Origin: Lumbricus terrestris
Lineage: Eukaryota; Annelida; Clitellata; Crassiclitellata; Lumbricidae
Length of the DNA stretch: 64,000 nucleotides
Assembly: GCA_949752735.1 (NCBI GenBank)
Contig: OX457047.1
Location: 6,762,266 to 6,826,265 of the forward strand
Direction of reading: 5' to 3'
Of this stretch, positions 43,637 to 55,784 are shown piece by piece (position 1 is the stretch's first letter; every line of letters starts with the position of its first letter). The notes below the pieces were generated by a model. That model searched no databases and was not told the DNA's origin. It saw only the letters and a program-made list of their open reading frames with translations. The translations under genes and the position numbers were made by a program.

Positions 43637-44545
43637 GGTGCGCGGACGATTGATCACCGGACGGTTGATCACCGGACGATTGATCACTGCGGACGTTTGA
43701 TCATCGACCGATTGATCACCGGACGATTGATCACCGGACGATTGATCACCGGTCTAGTGGTCATTGCAATTTAGTAACTAAGGATGAAAGAGAAATGTCG
43801 TAATTACCGCTGGTTAGATAAACGTTCATTTAAAACGATATGACACAGACTCAATCTACCACATAATGTATTAAATTTGTAATGAAATGATAAAAAGTGA
43901 AATGTGAAAATATACTAAGACGGCAAGCGTTTTTAAACTGGTAACTAATCAGATAAATCTGCAACTATACACGCAAGTAGCCTAGGCCAAGTAGGAGCAT
44001 TTAGTTTATCCTTTTTACAAAACCCTTTTTATACAACAATAAGAACTGAGGTTTTTGGGTAGAGCACAAGAGTGATAAGACAAGCCAATCAAGCCTAATT
44101 TTACGTAGCACTTTGATGGACTGCGATAGGCCTTTTATCGTAGAACAAAATACGTTTATTTGGATGCGTACTTAATATTCTGATGTGCTATTTGATGTGT
44201 GTATATTTAAGAACTAGCCTAACAGAAACCGACGATGTTTATCTTTACTAGCGGTAATTACGAAATTTCTCTTTCATCCGCAGTTAATAAATTGCAGTGA
44301 CCACTAGACCGGTGATCAATCGTCCGGTGATCAATCGTCCGGTGATCAATCGTCCGGTGATCAATCGGTCGATGATCAAACGTCCGCAGTGATCAATCGT
44401 CCGGTGATCAACCGTCCGGTGATCAATCGTCCGGTGATCAATCGTCCGGTGATCAATCGTCCGGTGATCAATCGGTCGATGATCAAACGTCCGCAGTGAT
44501 CAATCGTCCGGTGATCAACCGTCCGGTGATCAATCGTCCTAGAAC
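43637..44545. mobile_element. Foldback element 2 with 15-bp repeat arms
   Basis: Left arm (43643-43760) and right arm (44305-44540) are inverted arrays of CCGGACGATTGATCA, including a shared variant that reads CGGACGTTTGATCATCGACC; the right arm has this block twice. Inner flanks (AAGAGAAAT, TAATTACCGC) are also inverted. A 9-bp duplication CACAGAAAG flanks it (43628-43636, 44546-44554). No ORF. 9-bp duplications fit Mutator/foldback types. Confidence 0.85.
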
Positions 44546-44559
44546 CACAGAAAGCTTCG

Positions 44560-45320
44560 AAGCTTGCTCAACCCATGTGCTAGACGGAAGTTGCTCTCTG
44601 CACGGGAGTCTTCGTCACAAAATAACATTTAGGTGGTCTTGGCATGGTGTACATTTGTGTTGTCACCGTCATTGATCCGAAGATTGCACGTACCATACAG
44701 CTTTGATCTCGGCCAGTTCTATTACAGTAACCGATCGAATACGGATGATTCAATACACGATTTAATGCTATCATTCCCTCATAAGGTCTTAATACATGTA
44801 GAAGTCTTCGTCACGGAATTACTGTGTCTTGGATAATCTCAATATCCGCTTTCGCAGCACTATCACGAAATTAACTGCAAAGGCGGATGGTTTGTTAATT
44901 GCTGTTTATTGACACTGTATCATAAAATCACAGTTGATTAAATCAGCAGCCCACTTTTTTCTCAAGTCTTGGACTGGCACTTTCAGAGTACACAAAATTA
45001 TAGCGGAGTCACACAATTAAATTATGTATAAAAGCATCGGAAAGAAACTCTGATGACGCGTATTATGAATATGATACAAGTAAACTACTAAGATGCGCAT
45101 ATGATAATATGATAATTATGCGCCTCTGAGTAGTTTCCTTGTAGGGGCACTATATAAGTTTCCGAATGAATTAATGATTGGATAACTATAAAGTTCCTAA
45201 TTAAATTATTTGCTCCTGAGGAATTACAGTTGTTTCGGTAAAATTTAAAAAAATCACGTACTCAGATGATTATAGATTTCAACGGTCTCATATCCGAAAT
45301 TGAGTTGACGTCAATGATTT
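44560..45320. other. No gene; R110 fragment and LINE scrap
   Basis: A partial R110 copy at 44968-45012 and GCGCCTCTGAGTAGTTTCC at 45121 (CR1-like 3' end). Otherwise featureless. Confidence 0.4.
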
Positions 45321-45325
45321 CGTGT

Positions 45326-45365
45326 TTGAACACCTGCATATCGTATTACTTTATTGTTATATAAG
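45326..45365 (+). promoter_or_regulatory. Two-part site (box + TATA)
   Basis: TTGAACACCTGCAT and TATATAAG, spacing 28. Confidence 0.65.
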
Positions 45366-45639
45366 TTATATGCGTATAAAATTTGTTGGTGTTTTTGAAG
45401 AAGTCATTATTAGATTTCAGTCAACGTTTGGATAATAAATAGGAGATGTACAATATCATGCGAACTTTGAAAGCTTTTCAAGATAATTCAAAATTCATCA
45501 TCATCGCAAACCATGAATTCATGCTCAATGCCGTTCTCACCACGTTTCTCCACTGCAGCTGCCTCTCCATCGCAGTGTGTGTCAGTTCTTGTAGCGATGT
45601 TCCACACCATGTATCCAACTATGCGCCTGTTCCCTAGAT

Positions 45640-45757
45640 CACTCTCTGACACATTCTATAAGCACTTAAAAACTGTTCTGTTTGTCCGTACTGGAGTCGG
45701 GAGCGCCTCTGAGTAGTTTCTTTGAAGAGACGCTATATAAATACTCGAATGAATGAA
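45640..45757 (+). repeat. CR1-like LINE 3' end
   Basis: GGGAGCGCCTCTGAGTAGTT, GACGCTATATAAATACTCG and (GAAT)n. Confidence 0.75.
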
Positions 45758-45810
45758 TGAACTATCAACAATGTAGCCATAACTTAACCCTGAATCAGCT
45801 TTGGGTTTTC

Positions 45811-45987
45811 AGTACTAACGACATCATATTCTCAACCTCGGTATATGAAGAAGGCACCTGCAATCTCTCTAGCGCGTCGTCTCATCTTTCCACGGACAGT
45901 GTGCAGTCGGTGTGCTCATGTCGGCTCATTTTGCCGCAGGGCGCAGATGCAACAGAAAGCTCGAACCCCAGCAGCTTCTCCGACTGA
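45811..45987 (+). CDS. Weak candidate terminal exon
   Basis: An acceptor-like TTTGGGTTTTCAG ending at 45811 is followed by an open, Ser-rich frame (SSASSHLSTDSVQSVCSC) to a stop at 45985-45987. Less AT-rich than its surroundings. No family recognised and no other exon seen. Confidence 0.2.
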   Translation, partial: STNDIIFSTSVYEEGTCNLSSASSHLSTDSVQSVCSCRLILPQGADATESSNPSSFSD

Positions 45988-46250
45988 CTAACCAGTAATC
46001 ACTTCGCAATCGATAATCTAATGTGGCCATCAAATGTCCCGCAAAAGCCACCGCCTTGCCAAAGAGCCCGGAGGGTCGGGTGGTCTGTGAGAGGTTGAAT
46101 AAGGTCGGACACGTACAATTGAGCAAAATCACGAAGGCAGCGCCAAACAATCGCAGCAACTCGGTTGGTTATGCACTGAGTAACAGGAAGAAAGCGTATA
46201 GAACGTTAATTGATGTGACACTGAATTCGGTTGTTATTATAGTGATCAAG

Positions 46251-46290
46251 TTAGACACCTTAAAAACGTAACTCAATGTTGCTATATTTA
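46251..46290 (+). promoter_or_regulatory. Two-part site (box + TATA)
   Basis: TTAGACACCTTAAA and TATATTTA, spacing 28. Confidence 0.8.
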
Positions 46291-46552
46291 TGTGGAAACC
46301 TTGATGTATAAATAATTGTCTAGACGGGTCGTAGATGGCTCCAAAGGTAAAATATGAAATGCAAAAATGTAAAAAGCTCATAAACTGTGGGAATGCATCT
46401 CGGTCAAAGAGCGAAAATTTTGTTTTCGCCTCTGGTCCCCATGGTGTTAGAGATTCGCCGAACCCTCCATCGGATGTCCCATGACCAGACAGACAGAGTA
46501 GTGAAGGTTTGGAGTGAAAAAGCTCAAAAAACTGTGGAAATGCATCCCGGTC

Positions 46553-46887
<335 letters not shown>

Positions 46888-46966
46888 TAACTTATATTAC
46901 TTAATCTCAGCTGTGTGTTTGTTAGTTAAGCTATAGTTAAGGCTTTAACCTGCATCTAACCGTAAT

Positions 46967-47789
46967 TTATCTATAATATATTTCTCAAAGTTTGTCCTTC
47001 CGTTTGTGTGTATGTATGTATGTCCGGATGTCCGGATGTATTTTCACACTTCGTCCCAGAAAACCAAAATTTCACGAGTGGCGTACCGGTGGAGGTCAGA
47101 GTTAGTGGTGGGGTGTTGTGGGGGAAGGGGGTGGGGTGGGGGTGGGGTGGTGGAAGGTGGGGTGGTGGGGAGGGGGAGAAATTTGGGGGAAATGTTTTTC
47201 CCCGGAAACCAAAATTTCACGGGTGGCGTACAGGTGTAGGTCAGAGTTAGTGGTGGCGTGTTGTGGGGGTGGGGTGGGGGAGGTGTCGAGTGGGAGGTGT
47301 AGGGGTGGGCCTGGTGGATGGGGGGGGGAAGAAATTTGGGTGAAATTTTCCCCCGAAAATTAAAATTTCACGGGTGGCGTACCGGTGGAGGTCAGAGTTA
47401 GTGGTGGCGTGTTGTGGAGGGGGGTAGGGGGCGGGGATGAAAATTTTGGGGGAAATTTTTTTCCCGAAAACCAAATTTCACGTGTGGCGTACCGATGGAG
47501 GTCGGAGTTAGTGGTGGCGTGTTGTGAAGGGGTGGGGAGGGGTCTGGGGGGAAATTTTGGGGGGAACTTTTCCCCGAAAACCAACATTTCACGGGTGGCG
47601 TACCGGTGGAGGTCGGAGTTAGTTGTGGCGTATTGTGGAGGTGGGGGAGAGTGGAGGAAATTTGGGGGCAAATTTGCCTCCCGAAAACCAAAATTTCTCG
47701 GCTGGCATACCGGTGGAGGTTGGAGTGGTGGGGTGTGGTGTGGGTCGAATCCTAAATTACCCGGGCAACGCCGGGTACCTCACCTAGTA
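46967..47789 (+). mobile_element. CCCGGGCAACGCCGGG-type element with tandem core
   Basis: Left end resembles that at 34288 (TTTGTCCTTCCGTTTGTG, TATGTATGTATGT). The core is six units of 110-130 bp, each with AAAATTTCACGGGTGGCGTA, CCGGTGGAGGTC, GTTAGTGGTG and a G-rich stretch. Right end ATTACCCGGGCAACGCCGGG then TACCTCACCTAGT. Confidence 0.75.
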
Positions 47790-47813
47790 CTGTATAAATC
47801 TGACATAGTTATT

Positions 47814-48430
47814 AGGGTGGAGTGAAAAAAAAATTCTCGAATTTCTAATTCTAATAGTGATCAAAAGTTGACCATGGTATCACAGAATTGCTACAAAAAA
47901 GTTGACCTTCCTATGTTGACGTCTTTTGCCCTCTACCGGACGATTTAAGGACGCCATATTGATTTTCAGTACTCTCAGGCATTTTGAAAATTGCAATGTT
48001 AGAAGCAAATCATGTAACAATTTTATAACTGGTGTTTCTAGACTAACTTGACCCTCCTGAAAACGAAAATCGCGGTTAGGAAGCTGGATTTTTAGCGGTT
48101 CCGTGGGAAAACAAGATGGCGGACAAAATGGCAGACAATTGCTTCAAATGACTAAAAGTAAAGTATTGTATGTGATAGGAAGACGGTTTTAGGCTCTAAA
48201 TTAAGATTATAGGGTTGAAGGAATGCAATGGAATCAAAGACATATATGTCCCACTGCAAAACAAATCAAAATGGCGGACAAAATGGCGGTCAGAATCTTA
48301 AAATGGCTATAGGTGAAGTAATGTACACAAAGGAATCATGATTTCAGGGTCTAAGTCAACATTTTCGAGGTCATAAGAGACCATAAGTGCGAATTTATTA
48401 CTTTTAGATATTCAGTTTTCTAAACTGGCG
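47814..48430 (+). mobile_element. Left-end copy of the TTAGGGTGGAGTG element type
   Basis: TTAGGGTGGAGTGAAAAAAA matches the end at 20680. Interior carries GATGGCGGACAAAATGG-like motifs twice (48115, 48270). No right end found. Confidence 0.55.
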
Positions 48431-48515
48431 CAGTATATAAAAAAACACTTTTAAGACGTCAAAAGAACGTAATGTGTAGAGTTAAGTAAACATTAAAAAC
48501 AATGAAAACATTTCG

Positions 48516-48555
48516 CTTAAATAGCGTTGTTTAAACCCAACTTGAAGGTGTTTAA
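48516..48555 (-). promoter_or_regulatory. Two-part site (box + TATA)
   Basis: TTAAACACCTTCAA and TATTTAAG, spacing 28. Confidence 0.65.
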
Positions 48556-48689
48556 TCAGAAATAGCACCGTTCGACGTCCGATGATTAAACAACATCTAA
48601 TGGCTTCCACCAGTTTTAAAGGCGACCTAAGTTACCTCAACAACAGTTGCTTTCACCATAGCTTTCACTCTTAGGTTTGTTTGTTTTGT

Positions 48690-48925
48690 TTGTATACGCG
48701 CTTGTTATAGCGTCCCTTCAAGCTCTCAACTCAGAGGCGATCCCGACTACTCTACAGAGCGCACACTGCATCGGAGTTTCACGCCGAAGCTCTGAGCAAT
48801 TGCGAGTGAAAGAGTTGCCCAAGGTCCCTACGCGGCGACTTGAGGTGGATTCGAATCTGCAACCCTCCAGCTGCAAGGCAAAGAACACACACACTACACC
48901 ACCGCGCTGTAACTTAAACATTTGC
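48690..48925 (-). repeat. tRNA-headed SINE with CR1-like tail (family T)
   Basis: The - strand begins GCGGTGGTGTAGTGTGTGTG (A box), then GATTCGAATCC (B-box-like) and a body ending in the CR1-like 3' end. Confidence 0.8.
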
Positions 48926-49322
48926 ATCGACTGCCATTCTTGCCATTTTAAAAATATGTTTTCATTTAGGGGATACGTTGAAATTAAATTGGGGTTTATG
49001 AATGGTTATATATTTATGCCCCTCTGCTTGGAAGGTCTTCCCCAATTCAGCTGGTTAAACTCGTGTTTCATGGGGCGCCTCATAGTGTATATTATACTCC
49101 TTGGCCTAAGGCATTTATCTTTCCCGCGGCGGTTGCGCTGCGTAAGCTTTGGCCGAAAATGACGTCATTTGTTATTGCACGACGATTCAAATAATGGCGT
49201 CGCATTTGCAGCGATCGCGCAAATAACACGGCGAGAATTAAAATGTCTATTATCTCGAGTTCTAAAGTGAATAAGAAGGTGAAAATAGCGCGCCTGAGTA
49301 AGTTGAGTAAAAATCTATTTAT

Positions 49323-49412
49323 GTACAATGTTTAAGGTCAGTAGCTGCAAAACTGTGAGCGTGCATAAAGGACAAAGTTCGCCAAGTCCTTTCTTATAGA
49401 TATAGATAACTA
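49323..49412 (-). repeat. Left-end relic of a CCCGGGCAACGCCGGG-type element
   Basis: Inverted TCTATAAGAAAGGACTTGG and GCACGCTCACAGTTTT match 34288-34385. Confidence 0.6.
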
Positions 49413-49435
49413 GAAAAACAACTTCGAAAGAAGAA

Positions 49436-49526
49436 AGCTCTTAAGTGCTTAATATGCCGAGCAAATTTCTGTCCAGGGTAACGGCCTCTGTTGTCATAGA
49501 CCCTGGTCAAATCGGATCCATCCATA
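49436..49526 (+). repeat. Hairpin SINE (family V)
   Basis: Perfect stem CCAGGGT/ACCCTGG. Lies between two pieces of the CCCGGGCAACGCCGGG-type repeat, with no two-part site near. Confidence 0.8.
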
Positions 49527-49530
49527 GATA

Positions 49531-50118
49531 ACTAGATGTGTTACCCGGCGTTGCCCGGGAAATTTATGGTTTTCAACACTACTCCTCAGGGATACCCAGC
49601 CTTGACCGCTATATTTCGGGTTTTCGGTAAACCCCGTTTCACCAAAAAGCCAAACATGACCCGTCCCTGAAGGGCGGGTGTGTGTGATGACTGTGGCGGC
49701 TGTAGCCTAATACAATTATTGCAGGTTGTCTGTTCTGTTAGTATAGTTAATAATTTCTGTGATCTGCGTTCATGTGAATATTATTGTTTCAACTGCATAA
49801 ATGTAAACTGTATCCGTTTTTGGTTTGTCAAGCGGATTGTTACAGAAATTATTATTAGACGTGAATGACGTCATGCGGACTGTTTATATGCAGCAGAGTG
49901 GCTGAATAAATCTGCCTTAAAACGCTACTAACTCTGGTTTTAAAGTGAATTAAAAGCTGAAAATAGTCGCGTTGACCTTATAACTTGGGTAATAATCAAT
50001 TGTAAGAATTCTGGTAAACCGACACTCTGCCATTTCCGAGCCCTTTCGGGAACGAAGAGTCAAATCCATACAAACATATGGAAGAACAAACTTTCGGAGT
50101 TATAATATAAGATAGGGA
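49531..50118 (-). mobile_element. CCCGGGCAACGCCGGG-type element
   Basis: Starts CTAGATGTGTTACCCGGCGT, ends AGTTATAATATAAGATAG. Best relative is 38360-38800. Confidence 0.65.
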
Positions 50119-50761
50119 TACCACTCATAGCCTTTTCCGCAAAGTTCTAGGTTTTTTGGCCATGCCTAGTTTTCTAGGTTTTTCAGGATCAAGCTTTTTT
50201 TTGTCTCACGGCATTTTTCCGACTTTTTCTTCATATAAAATAGACCATTTTAGGTGAAAATGCACAAAAGACGTGAAAAAGTCGAATACGGACTCCACAA
50301 ATAATTCTAGATTCTGGAGCGAAAGACTTAAAAAAGGATGATCAGAAAATTTTGCTGAAAATTTAACAAATTTTGGATGGATGACTTAGAAATTCTCAAT
50401 CTTGCCCTTTTTTCGGCCGGTGTCATGCGAGATACTATACGGGCAACAGAAACTATCCGATCACGCCCACTTCGTTGTCGGATACAATCTCGCACGACAT
50501 ACGTACGAAATTGCATCCGTTGACAAATACTATCCGGGTTGCTTTTCGATGCTAAATGCGAATAATTCGCTTCATGAAGCATATAACTCGGTATGCAAAG
50601 AGTTATTGTAATAATTGCATGTAAGTGATATTGTGATCCAGAGACATTGCGAGTGTGCAGGTAAATTTGGAACAAAATGTGATTCTTATTAACGAAGCGG
50701 TGTAAAGTCAGTAGGAATGTTTCTATTTTAAGAATGGAAAATGCGTATTTCAAATTGGATC

Positions 50762-50801
50762 GCTTATTAAGAAACTTCATAAAAGAAACTAGGGTGTCTA
50801 A
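50762..50801 (-). promoter_or_regulatory. Two-part site (box + TATA)
   Basis: TTAGACACCCTAGT and TAATAAGC, spacing 28. Confidence 0.6.
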
Positions 50802-50861
50802 CGATACAAGTTTTACGATTTTAAATTTTTTCAAATACATCTGTCTTACTCCGTCACTGAA

Positions 50862-50962
50862 TGCACTCTGCAAATGCCAGACCCATGCCTGAATAAAGAA
50901 GGAGGGCGTCGCTAGTGAGTTTCGTTACCACACAGTGACGCTAAACTGCAAATATTACCGCA
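50862..50962 (-). repeat. 110-bp dispersed repeat (R110), inverted
   Basis: Inverted copy; TTACCACACAGTGACG marks it. Confidence 0.7.
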
Positions 50963-51614
50963 GGCCTTTTACCGCCTATATAATATTACATATCTGCAGA
51001 TTCTGTGAATCGAAACAACTGCAACTAACTAATCACCTTGATCATCCATCCTCAAAACAACTTAACATCTCGATCGGTTCTTGTCCCTCATCCCTTAAGC
51101 TAACTCTTGCAGTTATTTAATTCTGCTTACCACGTTGTGGTTGCTCTACTATTCATCCGTAGGCTTAAAACCAGGGATCACAGGTTACATAGGCCTAATC
51201 ATCAGAAGTTCCGGCCAAATTTTCGGAGACATTGCAACGCAATAAGATTTCAATAATGTCTCGTTCTTCATAAAAAAAACAAAAGATGAGGGATTTGTAA
51301 TTACGTAATATTATTTACAAAGAACCTGCATTTTGTTCTCCGCAAGCAACTACAGGCAGCCCCAAAGATTTTAGCAGCCCGGATCATATTTGTCAACGAA
51401 AACGAGTCTGAGTCGTCTAGCGTTGCTCTCTGACGTCATATGTCACGTGAACCAATGACATAAGTTTGCGGATAGTTTTTGTTGCCGGATAGTATCTCGC
51501 ATGACACCGGAATGGTGTAACGTTGTGAAGGTTGAGTTGCGGAGGGGTTTGTGGGAGGTGACTGGTGGAGGGAAGAGCCGCGTTATCAGAATGGTTGGAT
51601 GTGGTGGGATTCTG

Positions 51615-51672
51615 GAGAACACTGGGAGCGCTTCTGAGTAGTTTACCTCGGAGGTACGCTATATAAAAGCCA
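51615..51672 (+). repeat. CR1-like LINE 3'-end fragment
   Basis: GGGAGCGCTTCTGAGTAGTT and TACGCTATATAAAAGCC. Confidence 0.65.
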
Positions 51673-51759
51673 ATTATTACAACACGGGTTTGACAGTCAA
51701 TGTTGTCGCTTTTGAATCAAGTACACAATTCCCTCACGTTTTAGGGCTGGAACAAATAG

Positions 51760-51799
51760 TTACACACCTTTTTAAAGATAAACACCATATCTATATAAA
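51760..51799 (+). promoter_or_regulatory. Two-part site (box + TATA)
   Basis: TTACACACCTTTTT and TATATAAA, spacing 28. Confidence 0.7.
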
Positions 51800-52460
51800 T
51801 AAAATTGTAAACAAAAGTGGCAATTTCTCTCCAGCTTCAAATTGAGTTTCACTATTTCAACAAAGCTAAATGATAAAACGAAGGCGATGAATATTTGCTG
51901 AGTAGTTGAATCATTTTGGATTTGGATGAATACAACTCAAAGTATTCCTTTCAAACCCCACGCATGATACTGCAGGAAGTATCGCGAAGATAGGCCGCAG
52001 CAAGATCCAACAAGGACCTCCAGAAAGAAAAGAGATGATACGGTAAACTTGACCATAATTTATATAGCGCCTCGCATTAAGACAGCTGATTGGTTAAGAT
52101 TTTGAGCATGCGTTTGCGCAGACAAAGCGATTGAACCGATCAGCTGGAGGCCAACATAGAAGTGAGCAGCGATTATCTAACAGTTCCGGTCACCTCATTA
52201 TGACCATTGACCATTAAATTAGTTAAGTCGTTAGATAAGAGTTGCTTTCACGTTGTATACAGAAATGTCGATTGTGCGTGGAAGGACTAAGGTCTAAGGT
52301 AAGGTCTTGGTATAGCGCCTCTGCATATGCCATATCGTCCGGTCTCAGAAACAACATTCCGCTATGGAAGTAATTGAACAACATAGACGTCTCTAGTAGG
52401 CCTAAACCCTCTAACAAGAAGCAACGCTCGTGAATAAGTTTCTGAATATTTCATAAAATT
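51800..52460. other. No gene; two LINE 3'-end scraps
   Basis: TTATATAGCGCCTCGCATTA at 52060 and TATAGCGCCTCTGCATATG at 52311 are remnants of CR1-like 3' ends. Confidence 0.4.
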
Positions 52461-52467
52461 ATATACG

Positions 52468-52565
52468 CATGGATGGATGGACCCGTTTTGACCAGGGTCT
52501 ATGACAACATTGGCCGTTACCCTGGATAGAAATTTGCTCGGCATATTACAGCACTTAAGAGCTTT
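52468..52565 (-). repeat. Hairpin SINE (family V)
   Basis: RNA sense on -. Perfect stem. ATGGATGGATGGACCC end on +. Confidence 0.75.
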
Positions 52566-52779
52566 CTTTTTTAATAAAAAAAATAAAATCTATGTTACAG
52601 ATAATAAACTTCACAACCTATATGCTGAGTGCAATTCAGGGTTCTTCGGCGGCGCATCATTCGACCGAGGAGACAGCTTACTCGTACTCCGTATATGACC
52701 AGATCCATCAATCATCCTTCTCCCCCAAAAGGCCTTCATATGCATTCTCGTAGCCCAACTTAACGTGCTCGTCTTATAG

Positions 52780-53465
52780 ACCGCATCCCGAGGTATACCT
52801 CAGTCTCCGTCTACAGCCAAGCTTACTCGCTCTTCCTACTTCCAATTAAGGCGGCTGAGGGCTATTCGCAAATCTGTTTCATCTTCGATCTTTACCTCCA
52901 TTGTCCACGCCTTCGTCTGTTCTCGGATTGACTATTGTAATTCTGTCCTTGCTGGCCTCCCTAAGGTTCGGCTAGCTCCCCTACAGTCCGTACTCAATGC
53001 TGCTGCGAGGCTCATTGCGCGTCTTCCTCGATTCTCACACATATCTACATTCGTGGCTGAACAACTTCACTCTCAGCTCGCATACAATTCAAATTTCTAA
53101 GTTTAGTTCTCAAGTCTCAAATAGAAGTCCTTGCTCCGACGTATCTTTGCGATCTCATACTTCGCCCCATTTCGGCCACTTCGCTGCGTCCTCTTAGGTC
53201 CTCAGATCGGCTCGTCCTCTTAGTTCCTCGTGTCAGGACCGCCATGGCTCAATCCAGATCATTTGCCTGCATAGGTCCCTCCCTATGGAATGGTCTTCTC
53301 CCATCCGTTCGCTCTGCCATCCTCTCTGGTAGTCTTTCGTCATCTTTCTCTTGTTTAATAAAGACCTGCCTTTTCTCTCGGAGTTGCACGCACTGGGAGC
53401 GCTTCTGAAAGGCTCTTGCTGCAAGAAGCGCTTTATAAATGGTCAGTTACGATACGATACGATAC
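52780..53465 (+). mobile_element. CR1-like LINE subfamily B, 5'-truncated
   Basis: Conceptual reading includes IVHAFVCSRIDYCNSVLAGL, LNAAARLIARLPRFSHI and, later, SFACIGPSLWNGLLPSVR-like text. Frames are broken. The 3' end GGGAGCGCTTCTGAAAGGC is followed by (GATAC)n at 53450-53467. Sister of 54535-55195. Confidence 0.8.
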
Positions 53466-53878
53466 ATGTGTGTCCACTGCACTGCTGGTTTCCAGCCTTG
53501 CAGCATGTCTCCCATTTCTGTACGGGTCTGGCGTTTCCTCCTTGTGAGCGCATCTACCTACATGCATGTTCTATGTCGTCCGGTACCAGACACAGCGTAC
53601 GACAATGGAAGTCACTTAACTAGTATGACGTCTCTGGTATTACTGGTAAACTCTCTGACGATACGCAGCATTCGTGAATAAGGTTCTGAGTTGGCGGCTA
53701 TTTCCCAAATGTTTACTCATCATTGCGAATACTTGAACTTCCTGCACTACCGGTATTCTTAAACTCAGGTTAAAAGCCATCAACTGAAAGTGAGCATCCA
53801 TTCATAAACAACCGTTGCGAAACTCCGTTTGCAATGATATTATGACATGCTGAAGCCATGCATTTAGAAACTTGGGCA

Positions 53879-53918
53879 TGAGACACCTGTCAAATGTTTT
53901 GAATCGATGATATATATT
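53879..53918 (+). promoter_or_regulatory. Two-part site (box + TATA)
   Basis: TGAGACACCTGTCA and TATATATT, spacing 28. The TATA opens a (TA)n run, which lowers its weight. Confidence 0.6.
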
Positions 53919-54049
53919 ATATATATATATATATATAATATTCGTTTAATATCAAATCAAGTGACACACCGAACATGAGTACATAAAGAGATTTAGAAAA
54001 TAAAAGGTATTGAAAATGATATCTCTCTGTATCTCTTTGAATATGTATC

Positions 54050-54250
54050 TCCATGTCTATCCCTGTTTCTCTCTCGTTGTCTGTCTGTTTGTCTGTCTCT
54101 CTCTCATAGTCTGTCTTCTAAATATCAGTCACTTTGTCTCTCTGCTTCTTTCTCTTTCTATTTGTTTCTGTTTGTCTCTGTCTTTCTCTTTGTGTTCGGC
54201 TGTATGCCTATTCATATATCTGTCTGTATCTGTCTGTCTGCTCTCGCTGG
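54050..54250. repeat. (TCTG/TCTC)n-rich low-complexity tract
   Basis: Degenerate CTGTCTGTCT repeats; the Leu/Cys/Ser frame is an artefact. Confidence 0.7.
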
Positions 54251-54468
54251 ATGTCTGTGTGGAATAGGTGGCACATATTGTTCCGACTACCACAGTAAAG
54301 TGGAATTCTGGCACTAAACATTAGCAAGCAATCAACAACTTTTAATTATATATAAGACTTCTTATCAGAAAGAGTAACATTTCAGCTAGCATGCATTCTA
54401 AAGTTTGTGATTTTTGGGGCGTTTTTGCACAAAATTAATGGATATAATGAGCAGCAAGCACACGCGCT

Positions 54469-54507
54469 TTCAACACCTTTAAATCGCAAATTATAATGTT
54501 ATATGAG
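54469..54507 (+). promoter_or_regulatory. Two-part site (box + TATA)
   Basis: TTCAACACCTTTAA and TATATGAG, spacing 27. LINE sequence begins about 35 nt after the TATA. Confidence 0.65.
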
Positions 54508-54534
54508 AATGGAACACATTAAGAGTTTTACATT

Positions 54535-55195
54535 TTTTACTGCTATTCGCAAATTTGTCTCATCTTCGATCTTTACATCAATTGTTCACGCTTTTGTATG
54601 TTCTCGGATTGACTATTGTAATTCTGTCCTTATTGGCCTGCGTAAGGTTCGCCTAGCTCCTCTGCAATCTATACCCAATGCTGCTGCTAGGCTCATTGCC
54701 AGTCTTCCTCGATTCTCCCACATTTCTACATTCATGATTGAACATCTTCACTGGCTTCCTCTCTCGGTCCGCATACAATTTAAAGTCCCGATTCTGATCC
54801 TTATAAGTCTCAAATTTAATAGGTCTTGCTCCGAAGTATCTGTGCGATCAGATACATCGCCCAATTTCTGCCACTTCACTGCGTCCTCTTAGGTCCTCTG
54901 ATCGGCTTGACCTCTTTGTCCTCCGAGTCAGGACCGCCATGGCTCAATCCAGATCATTTGCCTGCATTGGTCCCTTCCTATGGAATCGGCTTCCCCCATC
55001 AGTTCCCCCATCCCTTCCTATGGAATCGGCTTCCCCCATCAGTTCGCTCTGTCATCCTTTCTGGTAGAGTATCCTCGTCTTTCTCTCGTCTAAAAACTTG
55101 CCTTTTTGGGGGGGGGGGTTGAACGCACTGGGAGCGCTTCTTAAAGGCTGTTGCTACGAGAAGCGCATTATAAATGGTCAGATAAGATAAGATAC
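54535..55195 (+). mobile_element. CR1-like LINE subfamily B, 5'-truncated
   Basis: IVHAFVCSRIDYCNSVLIGL, NAAARLIASLPRFSHISTF, HWLPLSVRIQFKVPILI, then frame breaks. A 45-bp block around CCCCCATCAGTTC is duplicated (54965-55050). Ends GGGAGCGCTTCTTAAAGGC and GATAAGATAAGATA. Confidence 0.85.
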
Positions 55196-55299
55196 ATACA
55201 CATATAGGCTACATATACATATACCGGTACATAATATATATACATATACATATGCATACATATGAATACATATGCATATCTATATAATTTTATACGATA

Positions 55300-55543
55300 A
55301 TGTATAATGCACGCAAATTCGGCCATTTCGATAGAATGACGGACGACAGAAAACTTAAAACTCTTGTTTTCGGAATAATGGACGGAAATAATAGGAGAGG
55401 CAGACAACATCGGGAATGGAAGGAGGACGTAGAGGATTGGTGTAATGACTCATTACAAAAGCTGTTCCACCTGGCCCAGGAGGCGATTGGAAGAGGAAGA
55501 CGTAGTTGACATTGGACATCTACGTGCATATTGCTCATGGTGA

Positions 55544-55545
<2 letters not shown>
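55300..55545 (+). mobile_element. RTE-like LINE C-terminal fragment
   Basis: ARKFGHFDRMTDDRKLKTLV and RGRQHREWKEDVEDWC match the C-terminal GH-x-x-R and RGRQ-x-x-W-x-ED blocks. It ends at a stop at 55507-55509 and runs into the (ATG)n tail. Confidence 0.75.
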
Positions 55546-55612
<67 letters not shown>

Positions 55613-55685
55613 GTGACGGTGACGGTGACGGTGACGGTGACGGTGACGGTGACGATGACGATGACGATGATGATGGTGATAATGC
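55545..55685. repeat. (GAT)n and (GACGGT)n microsatellite
   Basis: Probably grew from the LINE's 3' tail. Poly-Asp, Met and His frames here are artefacts. Confidence 0.95.
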
Positions 55686-55784
55686 ACATATGGTATGTGG
55701 CGTACGAGACGGGCGCAGGATCCCACTTAGGGACTCTACCCGACAAACAGCCGTGAAAGTGACAAATGAGTGGAACGCAGTGGT

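Larger units (their letters stand above)
50417..51510. mobile_element. TIR element enclosing a two-part site
   Basis: CCGGTGTCATGCGAGATACT at the left is mirrored at the right end; the inverted match extends about 40 bp (ATCCGGCAACAAAAACTATC on the inner side). It contains R110 and the site at 50797. No target duplication is obvious and no transposase is present. Confidence 0.65.

Noticed and set aside
47247..47691. Pro-rich ORFs on the - strand
   Set aside because: Translations of the G-rich tandem core of a repeat element.
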